Below, piece after piece: positions 55,613 through 64,000 of a stretch of DNA of 64,000 nucleotides (the first letter of the stretch is position 1; each line of letters begins with the position of its first letter). The translations under genes were made by a program, and so were the position numbers. Source of the DNA: Staphylotrichum longicolle (lineage: Eukaryota; Ascomycota; Sordariomycetes; Sordariales; Chaetomiaceae); assembly GCA_019096155.1 (NCBI GenBank), contig JAHCVI010000005.1:692468-756467 (forward strand), read 5' to 3'. The notes beneath the pieces were generated by a model, which ran no database searches, was not told the DNA's origin, and worked only from the letters and a program-made list of their open reading frames with translations.

Positions 55613-56610
55613 TTAAACCCCGGTTGCCAGCCGAAGTTGTTGATGAACTCGAGCTGGAGGGTCCAAAAGATATCGAGAGCATGGACGTCGTAGTACTCGC
55701 CTGTCGCCCAGCAGGCCCGCGCCACCAGTCAGCAGCAAAATTCTTCCTAGTTTGGGCGGTCTCGAACTAACGGCTGGCGTGATCGGCGGGGTTGTGTGCC
55801 GATCTGTGCTGGTGAGCGGCAAGGTGGTATTCTCTGCCGTCACGGACGGTGTGGTTGTTCTCTGTGCCGTGGTGAATGGCATGGTTGTGGTGCCCGGGTC
55901 CTCGACCGGAATGACGGGCGTCGTCGAGCAGTGCTGGGCCGCCCAGAGCGAGCTCGGATCAAGAGTCGATCTGACGCACTTCGAGTAGCCCTCGATCTGG
56001 CACTCCGTCGCCAGCGCCAGGACGTCGCTGGCGCACAGACAGCCGGACAAGTCGGCAGCCTGCGTGTAGGCGGCGGAACAGGACGTGAAGGTGCTGGCCA
56101 GCTGGCCGCAGTTGATGTAAGCCGTCTTGCAGTCTTCTACCTCGTAGGTGGCTGTGAGGCTGACGGCGGCCGGTGTGGTGAGCGTGCTTGTGAGATATGG
56201 CTGGCACTCATCGTGCCATTCGTTGATCTGCTGGTCGTAGTATGCATCGAAGTGGTTGGAGAGGAAGCAGAGACGGGCGTCGCTCTTGCAGCTGATGGAA
56301 GAGTCAGCGCCCTGCATCAGGTAGATAGGTGTAAATACCTCTACTCAGGGGTATATATCGGAACAGTGACCGACCCAACATGTGCATTCAACACTTCCTG
56401 GGTACACCAACAATCCCTGATCTCTTGCTTGGTTGCATTTTGACTGCGAAGGGCGTCGCATCGTTGCACGATTTCGTCTAGTTTGATGCAATCCGTGAAG
56501 TCACGGGTGGCGCCGGGCACACAGCGGATGCTGTTCCAGTCGTGTTGGGGAAGATCGAGCTTGGGCGGCAGAACGCTGGGGAGTAAGAGCGCAAGGGGGC
56601 GAGCCATCAT
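55613..56610 (-). CDS. secreted Cys-rich protein, unknown
   Basis: Two minus-strand frames join: 56610 to about 56380 (signal peptide MMARPLALLLPSVLPP, then Cys-containing sequence up to NAHVG) and about 56297 to 55613. The second carries a Cys-rich ectodomain (C.LCASDVLALATEC, YSKCVRS, then a Thr/Pro-rich stalk). The intron donor is not certain (GG^GTCGG is weak but in phase). The extreme C-terminus after the Thr/Pro stalk looks unnatural, and a GPI or membrane anchor may be lost or lie in another exon. It resembles many fungal surface proteins with a Ser/Thr stalk. Confidence 0.55.
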
Positions 56611-57123
56611 CGCAGAGGTGTCCTCAATGGCTCCAAGGGGAGAATGCTGGACCTCGCAGAACAAAAGTTTGGGTTTTGCGGGAGCAGATCGGGGTCTGGA
56701 ACGATTCTTCTTCGGTCTGGGCGAGGAACGGCTGCGGGAGAAGCTTTTAGACCTTCTTTTCCCCTTCCACCCCTTCCGGCCCCAGAGAGACCCTGACTAT
56801 CTCCCCGCCGATTCTGCGTCATTTTTGTCAAGCTCCGTCCGTAAAAGGTAGTCAACGCCTCCCCCTCAGCATGAAGTGGCTCCCAAAACGCAACTCTCCT
56901 CACGTCAATTGGTCGCTTGGCCAAGCCACCGCACGCCACTGACGCGGTCCTGACTCTCCAAGCTGTGCTCGCGCGGTCCCATCGATCGATCGATTCTGTT
57001 TGACGGCGGATGGGGCTTGGAAACGCCGGAAAGGAAGAAGCAGGCCACAATTCGAGGTCTGTCAAGGCCCCCTGAAGCAGAACGCTCTGTGTCTGAGCTT
57101 TTCCAAGTCAAACTCGAGGCGAC
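56611..57123. other. intergenic, divergent promoters
   Basis: This spacer lies between the divergent secreted-protein and DUF3433 genes. An ATCGATCGATCG run is at about 56981-56992. No gene is supported. Confidence 0.4.
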
Positions 57124-59139
57124 ATGGCGAGTTCCCAGCGCATCAGTGAAGCCGCGATCGAAATGGCGGAATTATCGGCCACCCAGACATACTCGCCCCC
57201 TGATCGGGACGAAGAACACGCGCCACGTCAGGAGCCACAACCCCAGCCCGCCCAGGCCACCGCCACGTCCTCAAGACAGCCAAAGCAATGGATTGACACT
57301 ACAATCCAACCCTGGTGTGTCTGCGCCTTCATCGGTCTCAGCATCTCGATGATCATCACCCTCATCGCGCTTCTCATCGTGTCGCGGCGGCGAAACGGAT
57401 TCGTGTCTGTCGGGGCGATCCTGGCCGACTATGGCGCCACGTGGAGGGTCAGCATCCTCTGGACATCGCTTCCTGCCTTCGTCTTCACTTGTCTGGGCGG
57501 CTATTGGAAGTCAATCGCAGACTCGTTTACGGATCGCCAGCCCTTCGTCGGCCTCGCTCGCCGTGGCGGCGGCCCTGGCAAGGAGACGGTGCTGCTCGAC
57601 TATCGAACGACCTTTAGCCTGGTGAGATGGTGGCCGGCGATTTGGAATGGACATTGGCATGTCGTGTGGGCGCAGATTGCATGCCTGGCCTTCAGCGGCC
57701 TGGTTTCGTTATCGGCTGGTCTGTTCATCGCCGCGGCGGGGGTCTTCCAGCAGGAGGTGTCTGTCGTGTTTAACAGCACCTTTGACCAGTCGGCCATGCG
57801 GACTGCGATGGACATCCGCGCCGTCCTGGACACCGTCACCGCGAGGCTCATCTACGGCGCTAGCAACCGTCCTTGGACCGACGGCCAGTATGCTTTTCGG
57901 CCATTCTACACGGCATTCCAAGTCGCCGGGGAGCCGCCGCCCACCAACGCAACGGCCGTCACCGCCCGGACGGTTGCTCACTCGGCCTACCTCAACTGTG
58001 TCGTGATGGCTCCGGCGCCGGACTCGGACTGCACAATGACCGCTACACTGCTGCCGGCGGAGACATCAGCCGCCACCGTCGTCATGACCGCCACGGATCG
58101 CGGCTGCCAAAGTCAGCAGAAGTTTACCGTCTCCGAGCACCAGTCGGTCTACTTCAAAACGTCAGCCGAACTCGATTGCGGTCAGAACGCGGGCTACAGC
58201 CGCCTTTTCTTCACATATGGGCATTTCTCAGCCACCGGCCTGCCGTTCCTGTCCAACATCAGCGTCGTGTCGTGCGCCGTCGGCTACAAGAGCACCCATG
58301 GCGACCTGAAGGTGACGGTCCCATCCGCATCTCACGAGGAGGACACGAGCGCGAGTGGCGGCGGCGGCACGCCGGCAATCATACTCTTCGCTCCTACCGA
58401 GGAGCCCCGAGACTCTCGAGACGATTCCTTCGCCTTCTGGACGGGTTTCGAATCCAAGCTGTTCCAGACGACCGTCTTCTCCGGCAACACAGCCCTGGCC
58501 ACGAGCGACTTTGGCGCCGCCGTTCTCTACCGCGCCGCGCAGCGACAGGGGGGCGGAGCGACCGTCACCGACAATTCCACGGTGCTCGGCGGCCGAGTCC
58601 TGGCCGAGTCCATCTCGGACGTGTTCACCGCCGTGTACTTGACGTCCATGGCGACGTTCGGGTTGGTTTCGCAAGAGGGCGGTCCCCGCGAGCAAGCAAC
58701 GGCGACGCTGGAGAAGCATCTGACGCGTCTGTTTGTCGTTCCTTGGGTGACGGGCACTGTCGTCGGGGTGTTGGGTCTGATCGTGTTCGTCGCGATTTGT
58801 GTGTTGCGACACGTGCGGAAGCACAAGACCCTGTTGTATGAGAAACCGGCAGGGCTCTTGGCCTACGCTGGCCTCCTGGAAGATAGCAAGCTCACCGAGG
58901 TGGCGAAGGACATCAGGGATTCGGCCAGGTTCGATGGGAAAGTCGTTGGCACCGTACTTCGACATGCGGAGAGTAGGAAGGAACAAAAGCGCAGGGCCGA
59001 TATTGTGGATGACTGGTGGGAGATGACTCCAGGAGTGAAGCCGCGAGTTATCATGGTGGTAAACCCTAATGCGGATACTCCGAACCGGACGAGGTCGGGC
59101 GGTCATACATACAGCGCAGTACCGCACAGCTCGCGTTGA
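57124..59139 (+). CDS. DUF3433-type multi-pass membrane protein
   Basis: Single exon, 671 aa. A Gln/Pro-rich cytosolic N-terminus precedes four clear transmembrane helices at about 60-85, 109-127, 186-208 and 537-561. Between the third and fourth lies a large extracellular region with N-glycosylation sites (NSTFD, NATAV, NISVV) and paired Cys. A basic cytosolic tail ends the protein. This topology and the DYGATWRVSILWTSLPAF-like block match the fungal DUF3433 family of un-named function. The gene is GC-rich and intact, unlike most of its neighbours. Confidence 0.82.
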   Translation: MASSQRISEAAIEMAELSATQTYSPPDRDEEHAPRQEPQPQPAQATATSSRQPKQWIDTTIQPWCVCAFIGLSISMIITLIALLIVSRRRNGFVSVGAILADYGATWRVSILWTSLPAFVFTCLGGYWKSIADSFTDRQPFVGLARRGGGPGKETVLLDYRTTFSLVRWWPAIWNGHWHVVWAQIACLAFSGLVSLSAGLFIAAAGVFQQEVSVVFNSTFDQSAMRTAMDIRAVLDTVTARLIYGASNRPWTDGQYAFRPFYTAFQVAGEPPPTNATAVTARTVAHSAYLNCVVMAPAPDSDCTMTATLLPAETSAATVVMTATDRGCQSQQKFTVSEHQSVYFKTSAELDCGQNAGYSRLFFTYGHFSATGLPFLSNISVVSCAVGYKSTHGDLKVTVPSASHEEDTSASGGGGTPAIILFAPTEEPRDSRDDSFAFWTGFESKLFQTTVFSGNTALATSDFGAAVLYRAAQRQGGGATVTDNSTVLGGRVLAESISDVFTAVYLTSMATFGLVSQEGGPREQATATLEKHLTRLFVVPWVTGTVVGVLGLIVFVAICVLRHVRKHKTLLYEKPAGLLAYAGLLEDSKLTEVAKDIRDSARFDGKVVGTVLRHAESRKEQKRRADIVDDWWEMTPGVKPRVIMVVNPNADTPNRTRSGGHTYSAVPHSSR

Positions 59140-59301
59140 ACAAGGGGGGAGAAAAAGCCATGGAGGAGGAGAGGGCCGATAGGGGGAAAAGGGGCGGTTA
59201 AAAGTTACATGTGTTTGCTCAGGCTGGTCCGCATCTTGACAAGACCAAACATCTGACCTCTATTCTGTCTGACTCGTGTTGACCAACGAAAAGAACGATA
59301 G

Positions 59302-59553
59302 TCACGCGGACTCCTCCCGATTCTTCCTCGGCCTCCCCACTTTCTTGTGATGCCTTGCTCTATGACGCTCCCTCAACTTCCCGAACATCTCAAACGACGC
59401 GCCGCACGGGTCGCAGGCAAAGCCCGCGACAGAAACATGTTTCGCAACCCGACCGTCGACGACGCGCAGATGGTGCTCCTGGAACTTGTCCCAGCGGGGG
59501 AAGGCCTTGCCACAGACGCAGCGGTAGCTCGACGTTGCCGCTGATATGCCCAT
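59302..59553 (-). CDS. small C2H2 zinc-finger protein, maybe partial
   Basis: From the ATG at 59553, 83 aa with two C2H2-like fingers (YRCVCGKAFPRWDKFQEHH and FACDPCGASFEMFGKLRERH) and an AT-hook-like KVGRPRKNR tail. The frame is open upstream to about 59601, and a GTGAGG...ATCTCAG intron could join an upstream exon, so this may be the last exon of a longer gene. DNA binding is inferred from the fingers and tail. Confidence 0.6.
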   Translation of the reverse strand: MGISAATSSYRCVCGKAFPRWDKFQEHHLRVVDGRVAKHVSVAGFACDPCGASFEMFGKLRERHRARHHKKVGRPRKNREESA

Positions 59554-59640
59554 GCGGACATGATCCTCTGAGATGATCGAGTAAGAAGGTTCACGCCTCA
59601 CAAAAGGAGCAAATGCCAGACCAGCGCGTGAATGAAGTTA

Positions 59641-60719
59641 TTACACGGCCGAGGCAAAGTCACAGACAGTATCTACAGTAATCCGCCCATGAAGACGCTC
59701 ATACTCGTCAAGCGCCTGCGTCTCTGCCATGTTCTCGTAGGGCTCCCATGTCTCCTCTCCACCCGTCCACCTTACAAGCAGTTCCAGGTCGCCGTCATCC
59801 CGCGTTCTATACCGGCAAATCGCCTCCACCTCCCACTCCTCCTCCCTTTTGAGCTTAGTATAGTACCTCAACTGGATAGCCCCGGTACTGCGCCCTGGGA
59901 ACTGCTCGGCGATCTCGATCCAAGAAAGTCCCTGCCCCTTTAGCCGAAGGATCGTTGCGTCGTCTGCCGGGGTATACCTCGCCCTCCTTGAAGTTGAAGT
60001 TGGTTTGTCCTTGTGCTTAGTGATCCGGTTGCTCTTCTGTCTCGCTAGACGGTGCCTCTTCGTGGCGGTGCCCTGATTCTCCGCTCCACAGTGCCCCTGC
60101 CCCCTCCGTGTTCTGCGCATGGATCCCAGGTGAACTGCACGTTGAAAGTGGGTGACGAACCGTCCATTGTAACGCGCTTGAGGACTGCGTCTCTGAGGGG
60201 CCATTCCCCGGATGCTGCGTGTTCTGCGCATAGATCCCAGGTAAACTGCACCATGAAAGTGGATGGCGAACCGTCCGTTGTAACACGCTTGAGGACCGCA
60301 TCTCCAAGGTGCAATTCCTTGAATGTTGCGGTGGGGGTTCTGGCCATCTCAATGTCTTTTTCCAAGGACGATGGCGGATGGGCAGCGCCGCGCTGGCGCC
60401 TAGGGTGTCGGGACGATCTCCGAGCGCCTTTCGAAGAATCGCCGCAGGATAGACGGGTCTGCTGCTGAGATGCTGTTCCGCCGGTTGGAATGGTCATAGT
60501 GTCCCCCCTACGGCGCTTATGCGGCGGCGGCCGGACAATATCATCCTCGTTGTGTTCAGCGTCACTGCACACACTAGGACAGTAGTCCTCCTCATCATCG
60601 GTATCGCGATGTCGACGACGGCTGAGGCTGCGCTGCGACGCCATTCCCGCGGTCGTTACGTCACAGCGGCTGGTAGTGTGCTGCAGATTGGCCTGGTCTC
60701 GGCTGGCGGGTGACCGCAT
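59641..60719 (-). CDS. SANT-chromodomain protein with internal repeat (frame break)
   Basis: From the ATG at 60719 the frame runs through a basic, Ser-rich N-terminus and two tandem 37-residue units (DAVLKRVTTDGSPSTFMVQF / DAVLKRVTMDGSSPTFNVQF). A change of frame near 60090 is needed to reach the C-terminal part, ending at 59641. That part has a SANT/Myb-like motif (YTPADDATILRLKGQG, FPGRSTGAIQLRYYTKLK) and a chromodomain (VEAICRYRTRDDGDLELLV, WEPYENMAETQALDEYERL). An unseen intron or a 1-nt error could explain the shift. No integrase or reverse transcriptase is attached, so it is not an obvious chromovirus piece. It is paralogous to 52365-52790. Confidence 0.65.
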
Positions 60720-61103
60720 TCATGGGCTGGCATCGGCCAGCTCACGGTCGTTATTCCCTTCGTCGTCTGGCAGCGCGGGTGAGCCTGCTACACACGCTCG
60801 GTCGTTGTCGTTATGGTGATCACGATGTCGAGGGAGACCGCAGCTGCCGGAGCTTCGTTGTGGATCAACACCACGACTGGGAACGGCGCTGTGTTGGCCG
60901 CGGGGCTGAAGGTGTGGCTCGGCACCCGCCGAATCGAGCTCGCTGGTGCCCTCGTCCGGTGTTTTGACAATCTAGGGGTTTAAGATACACAAGTGTTTCT
61001 GTTTATGAGCTACTTTGGGCTATGCTATTGTAAAATATGCTATAGAGAATAAGATAAATGCGCCTGCGAGGATGTGCGACCTGGCCGCCTGGGACGTGCC
61101 GCC
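60720..61103. other. no gene supported
   Basis: Promoter side of the SANT-chromodomain gene. Short frames only. Confidence 0.4.
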
Positions 61104-61202
61104 TGAAATGCACCTCCTGAATGTGCCACCTGAAATGCACCTCCTGGAATGTGCCACCTGAACTGCGCCTCCTGGAATGTGCCACCTGGAATGAGCCTCC
61201 TT
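61104..61202 (+). repeat. 28-bp tandem repeat, 3.6 units
   Basis: Units at 61104-61130, 61131-61158, 61159-61186 and a partial 61187-61202, each TGAAATGCACCTCCTGGAAT-like followed by GTGCCACC. Frames across it read as His/Ser/Gly repeats and are not a gene. Confidence 0.88.
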
Positions 61203-61561
61203 TGCGGTTCGAGCTGTTGTCCCATCTGAAAATGGTAGGTGTTTCCCTGCACTCGTTCGCCGAGCAGTCTTTGGTGGGCCGACTCGATGATGCGGGTGGT
61301 GGGGCATCTCGCACAAATGTTGCAGCGCCGGTCGGCGAGACGGGTGTAGTTGCAATTAGTGGGGAGATCCGGGGATTGCGGAGCGGGAGGAGCGGTGCCC
61401 CACTGCCGAAGGGGGGAGCGGGGAGCATATCAACCAATCGGACAGAAGACTGACAACCTTGTCCGGAGAACGCGAGCGCTTCAAGTGGGCTTAGACTCGG
61501 CGTATTCTCTTCTGGGCATCTTCGGGGTCTCCGCATTATCAGCCAATAGGGATAGCAGACT

Positions 61562-61626
61562 GGACCCACTACGGACGCAGCAAGCTGCGTCCGTAGTGGG
61601 TCCGAAGCTGCGTCCGTAGTGGGTCC
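61562..61626. repeat. 19-bp inverted repeat with a second direct copy
   Basis: Arm 61562-61580 (GGACCCACTACGGACGCAG) is the exact reverse complement of 61585-61603, separated by 4 nt. The second arm recurs unchanged at 61608-61626. A strong hairpin can form with either copy. It lies just upstream of the LINE ORF1. Confidence 0.92.
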
Positions 61627-61750
61627 AGGTCCGTGGACTTTTCTCTTCTCTTCCGAAATTGACATCATCGATTTTCATCTCGGACATACTTTCTATCTGT
61701 TCTCGCCGTCAAGGCGTGTCGACTGACCCTAAGAAGGGCGTCCCGGACGA

Positions 61751-63298
61751 GTGCGCGGCAGTTCCGTAGCCTCCGGGATAGCCGCAAGCGAGCGCACCGA
61801 GGGCGCCGGAGACACGTCACAGGAGTCGCCCCAACTTCCGGGACGACCATTGCGCTCCCCGAAACCGTCAGCCAAAGTCCGGGAAGCGTTAAATTCTTTT
61901 GAAAACAATGTGAGAACGACCAGGAGGACATCGGGTATCGTCGCGCAGCCGGATAGCGCGCCGGTCCTGGACGGCAGGACCAGCGTCGCGCAGAGGCTGA
62001 TGGCCGAGGTTGGAAGCTCCCGCCGCGACATCGAAGAACTAAAGGACATTATCAAGCGACAGACCGATACCCTGAGTACCGAACTAGCCTTGGTCAAGAT
62101 AAAGCTCGCCTCCGTCGAGGCCGAACTTAGCGACACCAAGAAGCGAGCGGACGAAGAGCAGAAGCGAATGTACGAGGAACGGAAGCGAATGGCCGAGGAG
62201 CAGAAGCGAATGGCCGAGGAGCAGAAGCGGATGGCTGAGGAGCAGAAACGAATGGCAGAGAAACAGGAGCAGATAGTCGGAGAGCTAAAACAAATCCACG
62301 CGCGGGTGGAAGCCATATCCAACTCCTAGACCCTCGGCACATCGATGGTTTCAAACGGAATAGGACTAGCGCCAGGATCAGTGGGGTATTCGAACGGATC
62401 CTCTCCACGAACATACGCATCAGTCCTCACGACATCAATCAACCCGTCGTCCTCCGCCAGCCAACCTAAGAACGGCCCGACAAACGCACTAGAACCCCGT
62501 CCAAACGCCCCTCCGGGCGTAACGATCGACACACAGCGCGCAAAAGACCAAAGCAAAGCGGCACTCGACAATGTTTCCGAAATCGAGCAGAGGATCAAAT
62601 TAGCGATACAGACGGTCGAGGCCCTTGAGGAGGTCGAGATTACCGGTATCCAAGTCCGAGGACGCAACGTTAGGGTGCTTACCCCTACCGAAAGGGAAGC
62701 GGCCCTCCTCCGAACCAACGACAAATGGGTCAACGAAATTTTCGAAGGAGCGAGGACCAGAGGCGAGGATTGGCACCCGATCAAAATAGACAACGTGGTG
62801 AAGGCAGTGGTTGTTGGGGAAGACGGGCATACGATCAAGAACAGCTTCGCCCAGATGTTCTACGCGGAAAACGGGGTGGCGGGGGTCATAAAGTCCTTCT
62901 AGCTCTCGAAAGGTGACAAGCGGATGGGTTCGATGGCGGTATTCCTAGCGAGTACAACGGAAGCGAACCGTCTCCTCGAAAACCGCCTGGTTAAGATCGG
63001 AGGACAAATCGCCTTCGTGAGCGAGTACCAGAAGATGCCCAGGCCTACCCGATGCTACAACTACAACCGATACAGTCACTACCAAGCAAGATGCGTACAC
63101 AACACCACCTACGGCAAATGCGCCGGCGATCACCGTTCCGACACGTACACGGCGACGGAAAAGAAGTGCCCGGTATATGGAGAGGCTTACGCAGTTACCG
63201 ATCTAGGATACCCCGTGTACAAAAGGGAGAAGGCCAACCTGATGCGAACGTTCAGGCAATCGGACATACAAACGCGAGTCTCGGTAACCCATGCCTAA
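61751..63298 (+). pseudogene. LINE ORF1 (Gag-like), two internal TAGs
   Basis: One frame runs from about 61751 to TAA at 63298 and is broken by TAG at 62327-62329 and 62900-62902. The first third holds a long coiled coil with tandem KRMAEEQ heptads. The last part carries Cys/His knuckle motifs (CYNYNRYSHYQARC, YGKCAGDH), degraded from CCHC. No true ATG starts the frame after the upstream TAA, so the start is lost or differs. The product would bind the element RNA. Confidence 0.8.
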
Positions 63299-64000
63299 AA
63301 CAGTCGGAATCCTGCAAGTGAACGCCGGCAGAAGAGCCGGAGTGCAACTAAGCGTTCTCAACGATAAATCGACACAAGACTTTGACGCAATCATGGTTAC
63401 GGAACCACGCATCATAGACTTTGACAACCAACTGGTAGTGCACCAACACCACTACTGGAACCCCATCAGGCCGACCCTTGTTCGAGGAGACTTGGTCATC
63501 CGCTCGTTCAGGTCCCTTTTGTATATCAATAAGAAAACACGGTTTCAGCAAATCCCTGTCCTATCTTCGGACATTGTAGCGGGACTTCTCACGACAAACA
63601 TATAGAAGATCCTGCTCGTGTCGGTGTACATACCACGAGACAGCGATCTATCGACGGAGGAAAATAATGCTGAGCTGATCCAGAGACTACAGCTAATCAC
63701 AACCACATGGAAGACAGCTAAGGAGAAATGGGGCACGGATACCCAGCTGCTGGTAGGGGGAGATTTCAATAGATACGACCAACTATGGGGAGGCGACCCC
63801 ATAGCCCACTCATAGCGTCAAGGGGAAGGCACCCCGATCCTTGAGTAGATGTGCGACAACGGCCTAAAGAGCATACTGCCACGAGGGACGAAGACGTTTC
63901 AGGCCAGCCCAACCGAGTCCACCATCGACCTGGTGTTGGCAACAAGTGGCCTCGCCGAGAGGTTTCTCAAGTGCCAAATCCACGAGATAGATTATGGATC
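63291..64000 (+). pseudogene. LINE ORF2, endonuclease region, three internal TAGs
   Basis: The ATG at 63291 overlaps the ORF1 stop by 8 nt. The frame encodes an endonuclease/exonuclease/phosphatase-type domain (GILQVNAGR, IMVTEPRI, KILLVSVYIPRDS, LLVGGDFNRYDQLWGG, STIDLVLATSGL). TAG stops are at 63603-63605, 63813-63815 and 63846-63848. The frame is otherwise unshifted to the window end, so only substitutions have hit it. Confidence 0.85.

Larger units (their letters stand above)
61700..64000 (+). mobile_element. Tad-like LINE retrotransposon, 3' part beyond window
   Basis: Two overlapping frames in order: a Gag-like ORF1 with a coiled coil and Cys knuckles, then an ORF2 that starts with an apurinic-type endonuclease. 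The overlap is ATGCCTAA, where the ORF2 start meets the ORF1 stop. The reverse transcriptase would lie beyond 64000. The exact 5' border is not resolved; it is somewhere between the inverted repeat at 61562 and about 61750. Confidence 0.85.

Noticed and set aside
33882..63848. UAG recoded as an amino acid in this organism
   Set aside because: Several intact genes in the window end in TAG (for example at 13998-14000, 15185-15187, 43509-43511 and 53361-53363), so TAG is a normal stop.
1..64000. CRISPR arrays, bacterial operons, rRNA genes, replication origins
   Set aside because: No direct-repeat/spacer pattern, no ribosome-binding-site-led gene strings and no rRNA-like sequence was seen; the window is eukaryotic.

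Overview
The window looks like nuclear DNA of a filamentous ascomycete (Pezizomycotina, probably a Sordariomycete). The support is short spliced introns (about 50-130 nt) with CTAAC/CTGAC branch sites, an intron-bearing tRNA-His, and families typical of these fungi: Zn2Cys6 regulators, an RTA1-like membrane protein, DUF3433, GH71, HET-domain proteins, and Fot/pogo, copia and Tad-type elements. Species cannot be named from this sequence. Exon joins below were read by eye from splice sites, branch sites and reading phase; summed exon lengths were checked for frame.

Left half (1-33 kb): tRNA-His; a small secreted Cys-rich protein; a six-exon zinc-cluster-like regulator; an RNase H; a low-complexity coiled-coil protein; an Hsp70/actin-like ATPase; a small membrane protein; an unknown protein; an extended SDR reductase; the G-patch splicing factor TFIP11/Ntr1; an RTA1-family membrane protein; a UPC2-like Zn2Cys6 regulator; a GH71 alpha-1,3-glucanase; a calmodulin-like protein with very small exons; and a four-exon unknown. 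Gene order is ordinary, but TFIP11 carries two opposite 1-nt frameshifts and GH71 carries four, mostly in G/C or A runs. Three introns use GC-AG borders.

Right half (33.8-64 kb) is an accessory island. It opens with a complete TA-flanked Fot/pogo-type transposon with identical 54-bp ends and a dead transposase, then a small intact gene and a copia RNase H relic. Next comes a run of self/non-self recognition type genes: a HET gene broken by one TAG, two large orphan genes, a second HET gene broken by one TAG and followed at once by an ankyrin-repeat frame, a WD40 remnant, and on the other strand a NACHT remnant without its P-loop. Secreted and GPI or membrane-anchored proteins lie among them, with DUF3433, two related SANT-chromodomain loci, a 9-nt minisatellite and several tandem or inverted repeats. 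The window ends inside a Tad-like LINE whose two ORFs are broken only by TAG codons.

All nine premature stops seen in right-half genes and elements are TAG, most at positions where CAG is expected. C-to-T change at CpA (RIP-like) is the simplest cause. UAG sites in otherwise intact frames are also the preferred target of fungal sexual-stage A-to-I mRNA editing, so the two HET genes deserve a transcript check.
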